The notes: a model not told the origin generated them from the sequence alone. 39,071 bases of DNA from Clostridiales bacterium (GCA_015069295.1 SVIW01000014.1:1-39071), one strand, 5' to 3'; shown: positions 7,365 through 15,242, numbered from the stretch's first letter. Made by a program: numbers and translations.

Positions 7365-8226
7365 TTTCACGCACCCTCCGTATATCTTCCGTCAACTGTT
7401 TTTTCAACTCGTCTACGCCGTCGAATTTTTCGATATCCCGAAGATATCGCACGAACTCCACCTTGATCTCCCGTCCGTACAAATCCCCGTCAAACCTGTC
7501 CAAATAGGTTTCCGTCCATTCGTTGCAATCCCCAAAGGTCGGTCTTGCGCCGAAATTCGTAATCCCCTTATACGCTTTGCCGTCCAAACAAACGCGGCTT
7601 TCGTATACCCCTTTTTTCAAAGAAAATTTCTCTTTCGGATAGGCGATATTCGCGGTAGGAAATCCCAAAGTCCTGCCCACTTGACGGTCTTTTTCCACCT
7701 TGCCGATAAGGAAAAAGTTTTCTCCCAAAAGCGCGTTCGCTTTTTTAATTTCGCCTTTTTTCAAAAGCTCCTTTACCGTGCGCGAACTGACCTTTTTCCC
7801 CTCAATTTCCACCAAAGGCAATACTTCAACGCGTACACGGGTGGCTTGTTTTAAAAAATCGGGAGTACCTTGCGCGCCCATACCAAATCTAAAATCCTCC
7901 CCGCAAACGAATACGGCGGGCGAAAATTCGCCGATTAAAATTTCCAAAAAAGCCGTAGGCGATAAATCTTTTATTTCCGCAAAAGGCAGCTCAAAAACAA
8001 AATCGACGCCGTTTTCTTGAAAAATACGCGCCCGTTCGAAAGCAGTAAACAAGCCCTCGCGTTCCTTGCCGCCAAAGATACTCATTATCCCCACGGGCAA
8101 ACCGCTGTTTTTTGCGCAAGACAAAAGCTGACGGTGCCCCAAATGCAACCCGTCAAAACCGCCGAGGAGCATTATCCCCCCGCGCGCATCGTTTTTTTGT
8201 TTCGTCAACCAAACCGTTTTCAGCAT
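7357..8226 (-). CDS. ribF: Bifunctional riboflavin kinase / FAD synthetase
   Basis: 289 residues. The N-terminal adenylyltransferase has GGFDGLHLGHRQLL (the HxGH nucleotidyl-transfer motif) and SSRTVKELL; the C-terminal riboflavin kinase has GRTLGFPTANI and the TNFGARPTF/ETYLDRFDGDLYG region. It phosphorylates riboflavin to FMN and adenylates it to FAD. The start overlaps the truB stop by 7 bases (ATGCTGA), the usual truB-ribF coupling of Firmicutes. No FMN riboswitch precedes it; its only visible control is the upstream T-box. Confidence 0.95.
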   Translation of the reverse strand: MLKTVWLTKQKNDARGGIMLLGGFDGLHLGHRQLLSCAKNSGLPVGIMSIFGGKEREGLFTAFERARIFQENGVDFVFELPFAEIKDLSPTAFLEILIGEFSPAVFVCGEDFRFGMGAQGTPDFLKQATRVRVEVLPLVEIEGKKVSSRTVKELLKKGEIKKANALLGENFFLIGKVEKDRQVGRTLGFPTANIAYPKEKFSLKKGVYESRVCLDGKAYKGITNFGARPTFGDCNEWTETYLDRFDGDLYGREIKVEFVRYLRDIEKFDGVDELKKQLTEDIRRVREND

Positions 8227-9104
8227 AATTTTATTTCTGCTTTCGCCAAGCCGTTTTTCACCTCGGCAATCCCGTAAAAGACGCCGTCTTTATAGATTTT
8301 ATACAATCCGTCTTCCTCTTCCGTCGCAACGCGTTGCCCGTTAAAAAGTCTTCCCGCGTTTTTCTCGGTCAATAGCAAATCGGGGATGGGCAGCACTCGC
8401 TCGGTGGGGATAATCAATTCTTCCAACGCCGCCACCGACGGGTCGCTTTCTAAAATGGAAAAAGGGATCGCTTCCGACAATAAAAAGCAACCGCTTTGCG
8501 TGCGCCGAAGCGCGCTCATAACCGCTTTCGTTTCGAGCGCCGCCGCAATATCCCGCGCAAGCGATCGGATATACGTACCGCCGCCGCAACGGATTTTAAA
8601 GCGAAAAGCGTTTTCTTTGTCCTCCGCTCTCCCCAAAAGCTCGATACCGTAGATATGCACCTTTTTGGGCGGCAGTTCAAAATCTACCCCCGCGCGGGCA
8701 AGATCGTACCCTCTTCTGCCGTTGACGTTTTTTGCGCTGTACTTTGGCGGAACTTGTAAAATATCCCCAAAAAAAGCAGGCAAAACGCTCTCTATTTCCT
8801 TTTCGCTGGGTACCTGCCCCCCGTAAATCAACTCCCCCGTAGAATCGAGCGTATCCGAATCCACTCCGAAAGTAAACTCGGCAATATACTCTTTTTCCTT
8901 ATCCAAGAAATAATTAAACAATCGGGTAGCGTTGCCGACGCCAACGGGCAAAACCCCGCTTGCGAGAGGGTCGAGCGTGCCCATGTGTCCGCAGGGCACA
9001 CCCGTCAACCATTTGATTTTATTAACGACCGTCGAAGAAGTCATTCCGCTGGGTTTATCCACGTTGAAAAAACCGAAGGTCGTTATCTTTTCCGTTCTTT
9101 TCAC
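8220..9104 (-). CDS. truB: tRNA pseudouridine(55) synthase
   Basis: 294 residues from a GTG at 9104 with an AAGGGGG site 5 bases upstream. A TTG at 9131 would overlap pheT and lacks a ribosome binding site. The N-terminal block FNVDKPSGMTSS and the catalytic block GHMGTLDPLASGVLPV (catalytic Asp in TLDPLA) are intact, as are the RRGYDLAR and RCGGGTYIRSLARDI segments. A small PUA-like C-terminal region follows. The enzyme makes pseudouridine 55 in the T loop of tRNAs. It follows pheT by 13 bases. Confidence 0.95.
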   Translation of the reverse strand: MKRTEKITTFGFFNVDKPSGMTSSTVVNKIKWLTGVPCGHMGTLDPLASGVLPVGVGNATRLFNYFLDKEKEYIAEFTFGVDSDTLDSTGELIYGGQVPSEKEIESVLPAFFGDILQVPPKYSAKNVNGRRGYDLARAGVDFELPPKKVHIYGIELLGRAEDKENAFRFKIRCGGGTYIRSLARDIAAALETKAVMSALRRTQSGCFLLSEAIPFSILESDPSVAALEELIIPTERVLPIPDLLLTEKNAGRLFNGQRVATEEEDGLYKIYKDGVFYGIAEVKNGLAKAEIKLC

Positions 9105-9117
9105 AAACGCCCCCTTA

Positions 9118-11556
9118 TCAGCGAAGCTCAATACCCAATTTAAATTTCAAATTACCCAAAATTTTCTTCACGAAATTATCCAAAACTTCGGGAGTAAACG
9201 CCTTTTCCGTCTGCATATCGGGGGTGAAGGTCAGCGTAAACGCCATACTCTTTTTCCCTTCGGGCACTTGCCCGCCGCGATATACGTCGAACAGCTTCGC
9301 CGCCGTAACGTATTTACAGGAATGGAGCAATACTTCTTCTACCTCCGCGCAGGTCAGCTTTTCGTCGACAAGCAACGCAAGGTCGCGTTTTACCGCGGGG
9401 AATTTGGGAAGATTGGTATAGCGGATAGAATCGTCCAATTTCTCTTTTGCCAAGGTCAAATCGAGTTCGGCAAGATAGACTTTCTTATCCAAACCGAGCG
9501 AAAGGGCAATGGAAGGATCCAATTCGCCAAAGCAACCGATTTCTTGTTTGTCGAGCAATACTTTCGCCGAAACGCCGGGGTGGAGATAAGATTTTTCCGC
9601 GCGCTCGTAGGAAAGGGAGAGATGGAACACTTCCGCAATGCGCTCTATCGCACCTTTCATATCGAAGAAATCGTTTTTACCGCCCCAAATACCCAATACG
9701 ACGTGTTTTCTTTCCTCCGGCTGTTCGCTTTCCGCAGTAGCACGGGGCAGGTATACGTTTGCCGTTTCAAACTGTCTGCCCTCGTCGTTGCCGCGACGGA
9801 TATTGCGCACGGCATTTGCAAGCATAGACGGACAAAGGAAGGTACGCATCAGCGACAGCTCCTCGCTGATGGGGTTGAGAATTTTTACGGCGTTGCGTTC
9901 AGTCGCGTCTTCGGGCAGTTTCATCAACTCGAAATCCTTCGGAGAATAGAACGAATAGTTATACGCCTCGGAAAAACCCTGCGTACGCAAAAGATTTTTC
10001 AAGTGCAATTCTTGTTTTTGTTCGTCCGTCAAACCGCCGCCCGTTACCTGCGCGCTGTCAAGGAAGGTAGGAACGATATGTTCGTAACCGTACATACGGA
10101 TAATTTCTTCCGCCAAATCGGGATACCCGTCCACGTCGTCGCGATAGCCGGGAATTTCCACCGTCAAAATATCGCCGCTCAATTGCGGTTTAAACTGCAA
10201 ACGGGTCAAGATTTCCAAAATCTCTTCGTTGGGAACGGTAATTCCGAGCAAAGCGTTGATTTTTGCAACGCTCGCCGTCATCGTGCGGGGCGCAAGCGAC
10301 ACCGCGCATTCGTCCGCAGCAAGATTGGTAACCTTTCCGCAGCCAAGCTCCTCGATAAGATGCAAGGCTCTGTCCATACCCAGTTTGTTGGTGTAAGCGT
10401 CCACACCCTTTTCAAAGCGGGAGGAAGAATCGGAGGACTGCCCCAAAGCGCGGGAAGTTTTACGCACGTTGTCGCGGGCAAATTTCGCCGATTCGAAGAA
10501 TACGTTTTTCGTATGCGGTTTGATTTCACTGTTCAAACCGCCCATAATCCCTGCAAGCGCCACGGGTTTTTCCCCGTCGCAAATAACCAAATTGTCGGGC
10601 GTTAAAGTAAATTCCTTTTCATCGAGCGTTACGATTTTTTCGCCCTGCTCAGCACGGCGAACGATGATTCTTCTTCCACCGATATCGTCTGCGTCAAACG
10701 CGTGCATAGGTTGCCCCATTTCCAGCAAAACGAAGTTCGTAATATCCACGATAGGCGAAATCGAACGAATCCCCGAAAGCACAAGGCGTTTTCTCATCCA
10801 AGCGGGCGAAACGCCGCCCGTAACCCCTTCCACGTAATGCCCTACGTAACGGGGGCAAAGGTCGGGAGCTTGTACTTCCACCGTAACGGGCGCAGCCGCC
10901 GTGGGGTGCTGGGTATACGAAACGTCAGGAGCTTTGAAAGGTTTTCTAAGCACCGCCGCCACTTCGCGGGCAATCCCCAAAATACATTGACAGTCGGGGC
11001 GGTTTGCCGTAATCGAGATATCGAAAATCCAATCGTCCAACCCGACGATTTTTCTAATATCCTCGCCCACGGGTGCGTCCTTTCCCAAATCGAGCAGTCC
11101 ATTGACTTCTGCGCCGGGATAGAAATCGTCGTTAATCCCAAGCTCTTCGCCCGAACAGAGCATACCGAAAGATTCTACGCCGCGCAGCTTGCCTTTTTTA
11201 ATCTTTTTAATCCCGTCGGGATTTTTTTCGAGCATAGCGGGATTGCTCTCCACCACCGTCGAACCGTCGAGCGCGCAGGGCGTTTTCATACCCACGTATA
11301 CGTTGGGCGCGCCCGTAACGATTTGCAATTCTCTGCCGTACTCTTCCCCGCAATCCACTACGCAAATCTGCATATGGTCGCTGTCGGGATGGGGCGTCAA
11401 GGCTTTTACCTCGCCGACGACGACGCGGGTTACTTTTTCGCCAAGGTAGGAAAGTTCTTCTACCTCAAACCCGCAAGAAAAGAGTTTCTCCGCAAGCTCT
11501 TGTGCCGAAATATCAATATCTACGTAATCTTTTAACCAACTGAAAGGCGCTTTCAT
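9118..11556 (-). CDS. pheT: Phenylalanyl-tRNA synthetase beta subunit
   Basis: 812 residues, full length. Domains in order: N-terminal helix and tRNA-binding (EMAP/OB) domain at about 40-150 (VKALTPHPDSDHMQICVVDCG), B3/B4 editing domain at about 215-390 (MRKRLVLSGIRSISPIVDIT, QPMHAFDAD), B5 domain at about 405-480, catalytic-like core, and the C-terminal ferredoxin-fold anticodon-binding domain from about 718 (LPKFPAVKRDLALLVDE). With PheS it forms the alpha2-beta2 enzyme charging tRNA-Phe; the beta chain edits mischarged Tyr. It is 13 bases after pheS, under the same T-box. Confidence 0.97.
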   Translation of the reverse strand: MKAPFSWLKDYVDIDISAQELAEKLFSCGFEVEELSYLGEKVTRVVVGEVKALTPHPDSDHMQICVVDCGEEYGRELQIVTGAPNVYVGMKTPCALDGSTVVESNPAMLEKNPDGIKKIKKGKLRGVESFGMLCSGEELGINDDFYPGAEVNGLLDLGKDAPVGEDIRKIVGLDDWIFDISITANRPDCQCILGIAREVAAVLRKPFKAPDVSYTQHPTAAAPVTVEVQAPDLCPRYVGHYVEGVTGGVSPAWMRKRLVLSGIRSISPIVDITNFVLLEMGQPMHAFDADDIGGRRIIVRRAEQGEKIVTLDEKEFTLTPDNLVICDGEKPVALAGIMGGLNSEIKPHTKNVFFESAKFARDNVRKTSRALGQSSDSSSRFEKGVDAYTNKLGMDRALHLIEELGCGKVTNLAADECAVSLAPRTMTASVAKINALLGITVPNEEILEILTRLQFKPQLSGDILTVEIPGYRDDVDGYPDLAEEIIRMYGYEHIVPTFLDSAQVTGGGLTDEQKQELHLKNLLRTQGFSEAYNYSFYSPKDFELMKLPEDATERNAVKILNPISEELSLMRTFLCPSMLANAVRNIRRGNDEGRQFETANVYLPRATAESEQPEERKHVVLGIWGGKNDFFDMKGAIERIAEVFHLSLSYERAEKSYLHPGVSAKVLLDKQEIGCFGELDPSIALSLGLDKKVYLAELDLTLAKEKLDDSIRYTNLPKFPAVKRDLALLVDEKLTCAEVEEVLLHSCKYVTAAKLFDVYRGGQVPEGKKSMAFTLTFTPDMQTEKAFTPEVLDNFVKKILGNLKFKLGIELR

Positions 11557-11569
11557 TTTTTCCCCCTCC

Positions 11570-12583
11570 TTACGATTCGAATTGTTCGAGGAAACGCACG
11601 TCGTTTTCGAACAGAGTTTTAATATTGTTGATGCCGTATTTTAACATCGCGATACGTTCAATCCCCATACCGAACGCAAAACCGGTATATTCGTCAGGGT
11701 CAACGCCGCAGTTTTCCAACACGCGACGATTTACCATACCTGCGCCGAGTACCTCAATCCAGCCCGTGCCCTTGCACAGTCTGCAGCCCTTGCCGCCGCA
11801 TTCCGAACAGCTTAAATCCACCTCTACGCTGGGTTCGGTAAACGGGAAATACGAGGGGCGTAAACGCACTTTCGTCGAGGAAGTAAACATTTTGCGGGCA
11901 AATTCCGCCAACATACCTTGCAAATCGCAAAGGGTTATCCCCTTATCCACGACCAATCCTTCCATCTGATGGAACATCGGCGAATGAGTCGCGTCGTCGT
12001 CCGAACGGAACACTCTGCCGGGGGAAAGGATTTTGATAGGCGGCGCTTCCTTTTCCATAACGCGGATTTGTCCCGCCGAAGTCTGGGTTCTCAGCAAAAG
12101 ATTGTCCGCCAAATAGAAGGTGTCCTGCATATCCCTTGCCGGGTGATCCTTGGGCGTGTTCAACGCCGTGAAGTTATAATAGTCCGTCTCCACCTCAGGA
12201 CCTTCGAAAATTTTAAAGCCCATTCCCGCAAAAATGTCGATCAGCTCGTTTTTTACGAGGGTAATGGGGTGCAACGCGCCCGCCTTGTAGGCTTTGCCCG
12301 GCATCGTGATGTCAATACGCTCCTCGGCGTATTTCTTTTCCATTTCCATCTGTCTTACGGCCACCGCGCGCGCCTCGAATTTTTCTTCCATATCTTGCTT
12401 GAATTCGTTGACGATTTTCCCAAACGTGGGTCTATCCTCTTTGGCAAGATCTTTCATTCCGCTCATAACGCCCTTTAATTCCGTTTGAAACTTTACCTTT
12501 AATTCGTAAAGCGCGCGTCCCGTTTCCGTCTTTGCCATCGCCGCGGTTATCTCCGCGCGCAACGCCTCGATTTTTTCTTTCAT
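11570..12583 (-). CDS. pheS: Phenylalanyl-tRNA synthetase alpha subunit
   Basis: 337 residues from the ATG at 12583, preceded by GGAGG with 6 bases; the open frame extends 65 codons further upstream but only through the T-box leader. An N-terminal coiled-coil (residues 1-85) is followed by the class II catalytic core: [11 protein letters not shown], the motif 2 region [20 protein letters not shown], and motif 3 [19 protein letters not shown] Cys-rich insert ([16 protein letters not shown]) precedes the aminoacyl pocket. It forms the synthetase with PheT and is the first gene of a five-gene transcript. Confidence 0.97.
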   Translation of the reverse strand: MKEKIEALRAEITAAMAKTETGRALYELKVKFQTELKGVMSGMKDLAKEDRPTFGKIVNEFKQDMEEKFEARAVAVRQMEMEKKYAEERIDITMPGKAYKAGALHPITLVKNELIDIFAGMGFKIFEGPEVETDYYNFTALNTPKDHPARDMQDTFYLADNLLLRTQTSAGQIRVMEKEAPPIKILSPGRVFRSDDDATHSPMFHQMEGLVVDKGITLCDLQGMLAEFARKMFTSSTKVRLRPSYFPFTEPSVEVDLSCSECGGKGCRLCKGTGWIEVLGAGMVNRRVLENCGVDPDEYTGFAFGMGIERIAMLKYGINNIKTLFENDVRFLEQFES

Positions 12584-12607
12584 AATATTCCTCCGAAAAT
12601 TTTTTAC

Positions 12608-12644
12608 AAAAAAACCTGCGCAATCGGTTTCCCGACCGCGCAGG
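12608..12644 (-). terminator. T-box terminator hairpin
   Basis: Thirteen-base-pair stem (two G-T pairs) with GAAA loop, then seven T on the minus strand at 12614-12608. Its 5' arm overlaps the 3' arm of the antiterminator, so the two folds exclude each other. Confidence 0.88.
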
Positions 12645-12880
12645 GCGAATCTATCCGCTGTACCACCTGCTTTTATGCAGCAAACGCCGCACCTTCTTTC
12701 GCGCATTACGCCGCGCACGCGTCTCTCCCTACCCCCGCTATGCGGGCTCAAAAGAGCGGCTCCAAAGGGAAACGGCAATTTTTTCCGTCTTACGCACCTT
12801 TCAGCCCAAGGATGCGCTCTCTTTCAAGACGGCTGATTAAAAACGCCAACTTTTTCATCGCCTTTATCGTTTGATTTATA
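12608..12880 (-). promoter_or_regulatory. Phenylalanine T-box leader of the pheS operon
   Basis: The leader of about 300 bases has the T-box parts in order. Stem I lies at about 12760-12860, with AGAGAG and GGCTGAAAGG elements and a candidate TTC (Phe) specifier within TTTCCC on the 3' side. The antiterminator is formed by GCAGG (12670-12666), a bulge TGGTACA (12665-12659) and GCG, pairing with CGC and CCTGC at 12647-12640. TGGT in the bulge matches the ACCA end of tRNA-Phe. The competing terminator is at 12608-12644. Uncharged tRNA-Phe would stabilise the antiterminator and raise expression of pheS and the genes behind it. Confidence 0.9.
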
Positions 12881-12885
12881 GATAT

Positions 12886-12914
12886 AGTATAGCCTTTTTT
12901 CCTTGAAAAGTCAA
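12886..12914 (-). promoter_or_regulatory. Promoter of the pheS operon
   Basis: Minus strand TTGACT (12914-12909), 17-base spacer, TATACT (12891-12886). It starts only about 15 bases after the mscL stop, and no terminator separates mscL from it, so some mscL transcript may run into the T-box. Confidence 0.8.
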
Positions 12915-12928
12915 CGGTTTTTCTTTAC

Positions 12929-13558
12929 TTATGCCTGTTTCCCTTTCAACAAATCGCGAATTTCTTCCAACAAACGGGTATTCGCCGTCGCTTTTTCTTC
13001 CGCGATACGCGCTTCTTCCGCCGCCTTTTCCGCCGCCAAGCGCTCCGCTTCCTCTTTCGCTTCTTTTGCCTCTAACAAACGCTGCGCGTAAATCGCGTGC
13101 GCCGTATCCTTGGAAACCTTTTCTTCTTTGCGAATTTGCTTGATTATCTTTCTTTCGTCGCCGTTGATGCCCTCTAAAGCTTCCTCTTTCGCCTTAGCCA
13201 CGCGGTTGATTGCGCGAACGATCATAAACAACACGAACGCAATCAGCAAGAAATTGATAATCGCGCTGACGAACGCGCCCCAATCGATATAAATCGACGT
13301 TTCAAGGTTGATAGCGCCCGTTTCGTCGTATTGCTTATCCAAGAAGGTAAACGCCTCTTCCAAGCCGCCTTCCCCCATCATCAGCATCAATACGTAGTTG
13401 ATTAAGGGTCTTAAAATGTTGTTGCTAAGCGCGGTAACGATTGCCGTAAACGCGCCGCCGACGATAACGCCGACAGCCATGTCAAGCACGTTGCCGCGGG
13501 TGATGAATTTTTTGAACTCGCCAAAAAATCTTCTGATAGGTCCCGGTTTCTTTTCCAT
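12929..13558 (-). CDS. mscL: Large-conductance mechanosensitive channel
   Basis: 209 residues from the ATG at 13558; an ATG at 13573 is possible but its GAGG is too close. The N-terminal amphipathic helix and TM1 (FKKFITRGNVLDMAVGVIVG) carry the conserved pore glycines; a loop of about 45 residues and TM2 (AFVSAIINFLLIAFVLFMIV) follow. Beyond TM2 the usual short helix is extended to about 100 residues of Ala/Glu/Lys-rich coiled coil, so the protein is half again longer than the typical 130-150 residues. MscL opens under membrane tension to release solutes in hypo-osmotic shock. A consensus promoter (13612-13640) and a leader palindrome precede it. Confidence 0.94.
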   Translation of the reverse strand: MEKKPGPIRRFFGEFKKFITRGNVLDMAVGVIVGGAFTAIVTALSNNILRPLINYVLMLMMGEGGLEEAFTFLDKQYDETGAINLETSIYIDWGAFVSAIINFLLIAFVLFMIVRAINRVAKAKEEALEGINGDERKIIKQIRKEEKVSKDTAHAIYAQRLLEAKEAKEEAERLAAEKAAEEARIAEEKATANTRLLEEIRDLLKGKQA

Positions 13559-13578
13559 ATTTTTCGTCCTCATTCGTC

Positions 13579-13597
13579 CTCGTCTTATTAAGACGAG
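13579..13597. promoter_or_regulatory. Palindrome in the mscL leader
   Basis: CTCGTCTTA and TAAGACGAG flank a single base, a perfect 9-bp inverted repeat just downstream of the predicted transcription start and next to the GAGG used for translation. It could be an operator or an RNA hairpin at the mRNA 5' end. Confidence 0.5.
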
Positions 13598-13611
13598 TTA
13601 TTTTGGTATTT

Positions 13612-13640
13612 ATTATACTATCCACTCTTTCTTTTGTCAA
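13612..13640 (-). promoter_or_regulatory. Consensus promoter of mscL
   Basis: Minus strand TTGACA (13640-13635), 17-base spacer, TATAAT (13617-13612): a perfect match in both boxes and spacing. Confidence 0.85.
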
Positions 13641-13644
13641 GCAA

Positions 13645-13682
13645 AAACGGGTCGAAAGGCTATTTTTTACCCCGACCCGTTT
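13645..13682 (-). terminator. Terminator after the two small helical genes
   Basis: Ten-base arms AAACGGGTCG (13645-13654) and its complement at 13673-13682 with an 18-base loop, followed on the minus strand by five T. The T-tract ends almost at the -35 box of mscL. Confidence 0.7.
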
Positions 13683-13700
13683 GGAAAATTTTCTTCTTTT

Positions 13701-13940
13701 TCAATCCCCGTTTCCTGCAATCTCCAAAAAACGGGAAAGAGATTTTTGCAAGCGTCTTTCAACGAACGCCATTTCCTTTTCCGTCTCTTTTTTTAGCTCG
13801 CTCAATACCGCTTTCACCTCTTTTCTTTGCGCGCGCTCTAAGGCGTCGCCGTAAGCTAAAAGCAAGGTTTTTTCCATATAAAACATATCTTTTAAGCTAT
13901 CCGCTTCGTTTAACGTAACCTCTCGTTTTTCCAGCTTCAT
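13701..13940 (-). CDS. Small helical protein of unknown function
   Basis: 79 residues, predicted to be all alpha-helical and highly charged. The segment LKDMFYMEKTLLLAYGDALE followed by VKAVLSELKKETEKEM resembles the EK...AY pattern of CotF-type spore coat and ferritin-like helical proteins, but this is a weak impression and the metal ligands of ferritins are not evident. The ATG at 13940 has GAGGTG upstream and lies 2 bases after the stop of the preceding small gene, so the two are translated from one message. A terminator follows. No signal peptide. Confidence 0.65.
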   Translation of the reverse strand: MKLEKREVTLNEADSLKDMFYMEKTLLLAYGDALERAQRKEVKAVLSELKKETEKEMAFVERRLQKSLSRFLEIAGNGD

Positions 13941-13942
13941 TT

Positions 13943-14152
13943 TTATTCACCTCGTACCTGCCCACCCGCTTTTTGCATATACAACGATTTTATTTGCTTC
14001 TTTCTTTGCGCGTGCCGCTTAGAGAGCGCTTCCATATCCTTGGCAAGCTCCGCGTCCATCAAAAGCCGCGAATAAATAGCGGACTTTTTTTCCGCCAAAT
14101 CTTCCAAACCGCACAGCGTTTTCAACTTTTCCGTATTCTCCTTTTCCGGCAT
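13943..14152 (-). CDS. Small helical protein, partner of the next gene
   Basis: 69 residues from the ATG at 14152, with GGGAGG 6 bases upstream; a longer frame starting at 14227 would overlap nth. The protein is helical and charged, with LEDLAEKKSAIYSRLLMDAELAKDMEALSKRHAQR as a likely helical pair. Its Shine-Dalgarno lies within the 3' arm of the nth terminator-like hairpin (14159-14188), a possible control point. Function unknown; pairing with the 79-residue protein suggests a common complex. Confidence 0.6.
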   Translation of the reverse strand: MPEKENTEKLKTLCGLEDLAEKKSAIYSRLLMDAELAKDMEALSKRHAQRKKQIKSLYMQKAGGQVRGE

Positions 14153-14188
14153 AAAAAACCTCCCGTAGCCGCAGTATGCGAAGGGAGG
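14153..14188 (-). terminator. nth terminator-like hairpin whose 3' arm is a Shine-Dalgarno
   Basis: On the minus strand CCTCCC (14188-14183) pairs with GGGAGG (14164-14159), enclosing a second small stem CGCA/TGCG, then TTTTTT and the ATG at 14152. It has the form of an intrinsic terminator for nth, but GGGAGG is also the only ribosome binding site for the next gene. Confidence 0.6.
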
Positions 14189-14201
14189 TAAAATTTTATG
14201 C

Positions 14202-14840
14202 TTATTTTTTCTCGTTCTTTTTCGCAAAATCGCAAAGCGGGCGCAAGGTACAATGCCCGCAATCGGGCTTTTGCGAATGGCAAACCCGCCTGCCGTGATA
14301 AATCAACCAGTGATGCGCCTTCGACCAATCGCTTTTCTCAATCGCCTTACAAAGCCCCGCCTCTACCTCTAAGGGCGTTTTTCCCTTGGCGAGCCCCAAA
14401 CGGTTGCTGACGCGGAAAACGTGGGTGTCTACCGCAATCGCGTCCCCGCCAAACGCCACCGAATATACGACGTTCGCCGTCTTTTTCCCCACGCCCGCAA
14501 GCGTCATTAATTTCTCCACCGTATCAGGCACGTTCCCGTCGAATTTTTCCAAAATATCTTTGGACGCGGAAAGAATATGCTCGGCTTTCATACGGTAAAA
14601 CCCGCAAGAAAAGATATAGCCTTCCAACTCCTCTTGCGAAAGCGTAACCATCGCCGACGGCGTAGAATAGTTTTCAAAGAGTTTCTCCGTTACTTTATTT
14701 ACCCGCTCGTCCGTACATTGCGCGGACAAAATAACGGCAACGAGCAACTCGTAAGGCGTCGTATAGCGCAAAGCAGGACGGGCGTCGGGATATAACGTTT
14801 CCAATTCGGCAAGAGCCGCTTTTTTATCTACATTCTTCAT
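14202..14840 (-). CDS. nth: Endonuclease III
   Basis: 212 residues, normal length. LSAQCTDERVN begins the helical core; the helix-hairpin-helix LAGVGKKTANVV contains the catalytic Lys and VDTHVFRVSNRLGLA the catalytic Asp. The C-terminal CX6CX2CX5C (CHSQKPDCGHCTLRPLC) binds the 4Fe-4S cluster. It removes oxidised pyrimidines from DNA and nicks the abasic site. The ATG at 14840 has no Shine-Dalgarno, and the promoter at 14850-14878 would start the mRNA about 3 bases before the ATG. Downstream are two small helical genes. Confidence 0.95.
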   Translation of the reverse strand: MKNVDKKAALAELETLYPDARPALRYTTPYELLVAVILSAQCTDERVNKVTEKLFENYSTPSAMVTLSQEELEGYIFSCGFYRMKAEHILSASKDILEKFDGNVPDTVEKLMTLAGVGKKTANVVYSVAFGGDAIAVDTHVFRVSNRLGLAKGKTPLEVEAGLCKAIEKSDWSKAHHWLIYHGRRVCHSQKPDCGHCTLRPLCDFAKKNEKK

Positions 14841-14849
14841 AGCGTATAC

Positions 14850-14878
14850 AGTATAACATATCCCCGCCGATTTTGCAA
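14850..14878 (-). promoter_or_regulatory. Promoter of nth giving a nearly leaderless mRNA
   Basis: Minus strand TTGCAA (14878-14873), 17-base spacer, TATACT (14855-14850). The -10 box ends 9 bases before the A of the nth ATG. Confidence 0.65.
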
Positions 14879-14893
14879 GCGTTTTTAATCAAC

Positions 14894-15178
14894 TCAACGC
14901 GTACCTGCCCCCTGTTTAAATCCCACGTACGGCGTAACGGACAGTCTGCCGCCGACGAAATCTTGTTTATAATACCCTTTAAAAGAGGAATACCGTCCCG
15001 TCTTTAAAATGGCGTTGGCGCGCACGAAGCTGCGCTCGTCAAAGCGCACGCAAAGTCCGCAGCCAATCCTCGCTTCTTTGGGCGCCGCCGTCGTCGTCGC
15101 CGCCACCCCGTATTGATACAACCGTTCCGCATATTCTAAACTTTGTGTGCGGGAACGGAAAACCGCCAAAATCATCAT
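14894..15178 (-). CDS. DUF3343-like putative Se/S carrier protein
   Basis: 94 residues, beginning MMILAVFRSRTQSLEYAERLYQYGV and containing GCGLCVRF, features I associate with the DUF3343 (putative Se/S carrier-like) family. Such proteins often sit beside cysteine desulfurases, and here a desulfurase-family gene is transcribed divergently 64 bases away. The GCGLC cysteines are the candidate sulfur or selenium carrying residues. Either Met1 (15178) or Met2 (15175) could start. The better-spaced ATG at 15183 opens a two-codon ORF (ATG ATA TGA) overlapping the start. No other selenium genes are in the window. Confidence 0.7.
   Translation of the reverse strand: MMILAVFRSRTQSLEYAERLYQYGVAATTTAAPKEARIGCGLCVRFDERSFVRANAILKTGRYSSFKGYYKQDFVGGRLSVTPYVGFKQGAGTR
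14896..14913 (-). repeat. Variant copy of an 18-base element
   Basis: Minus strand AGGGGGCAGGTACGCGTT, two mismatches from the identical copies at 16384-16401 and 36102-36119. This copy lies in the last codons of the DUF3343 gene. Confidence 0.4.
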
Positions 15179-15242
15179 ATCATAAGTGCCCCCTTTTCGG
15201 AATACTATATTGTATGTACAAAGTTAAAAAAGAGGTGCCAGT

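Noticed and set aside
7357-8226. FMN riboswitch before ribF
   Set aside because: ribF overlaps truB, leaving no leader.
8932-10605. Long plus-strand open frame of 557 codons
   Set aside because: It lies wholly antisense to truB/pheT, has no recognisable motif or ribosome binding site, and its composition follows the pheT codons; a shadow frame.
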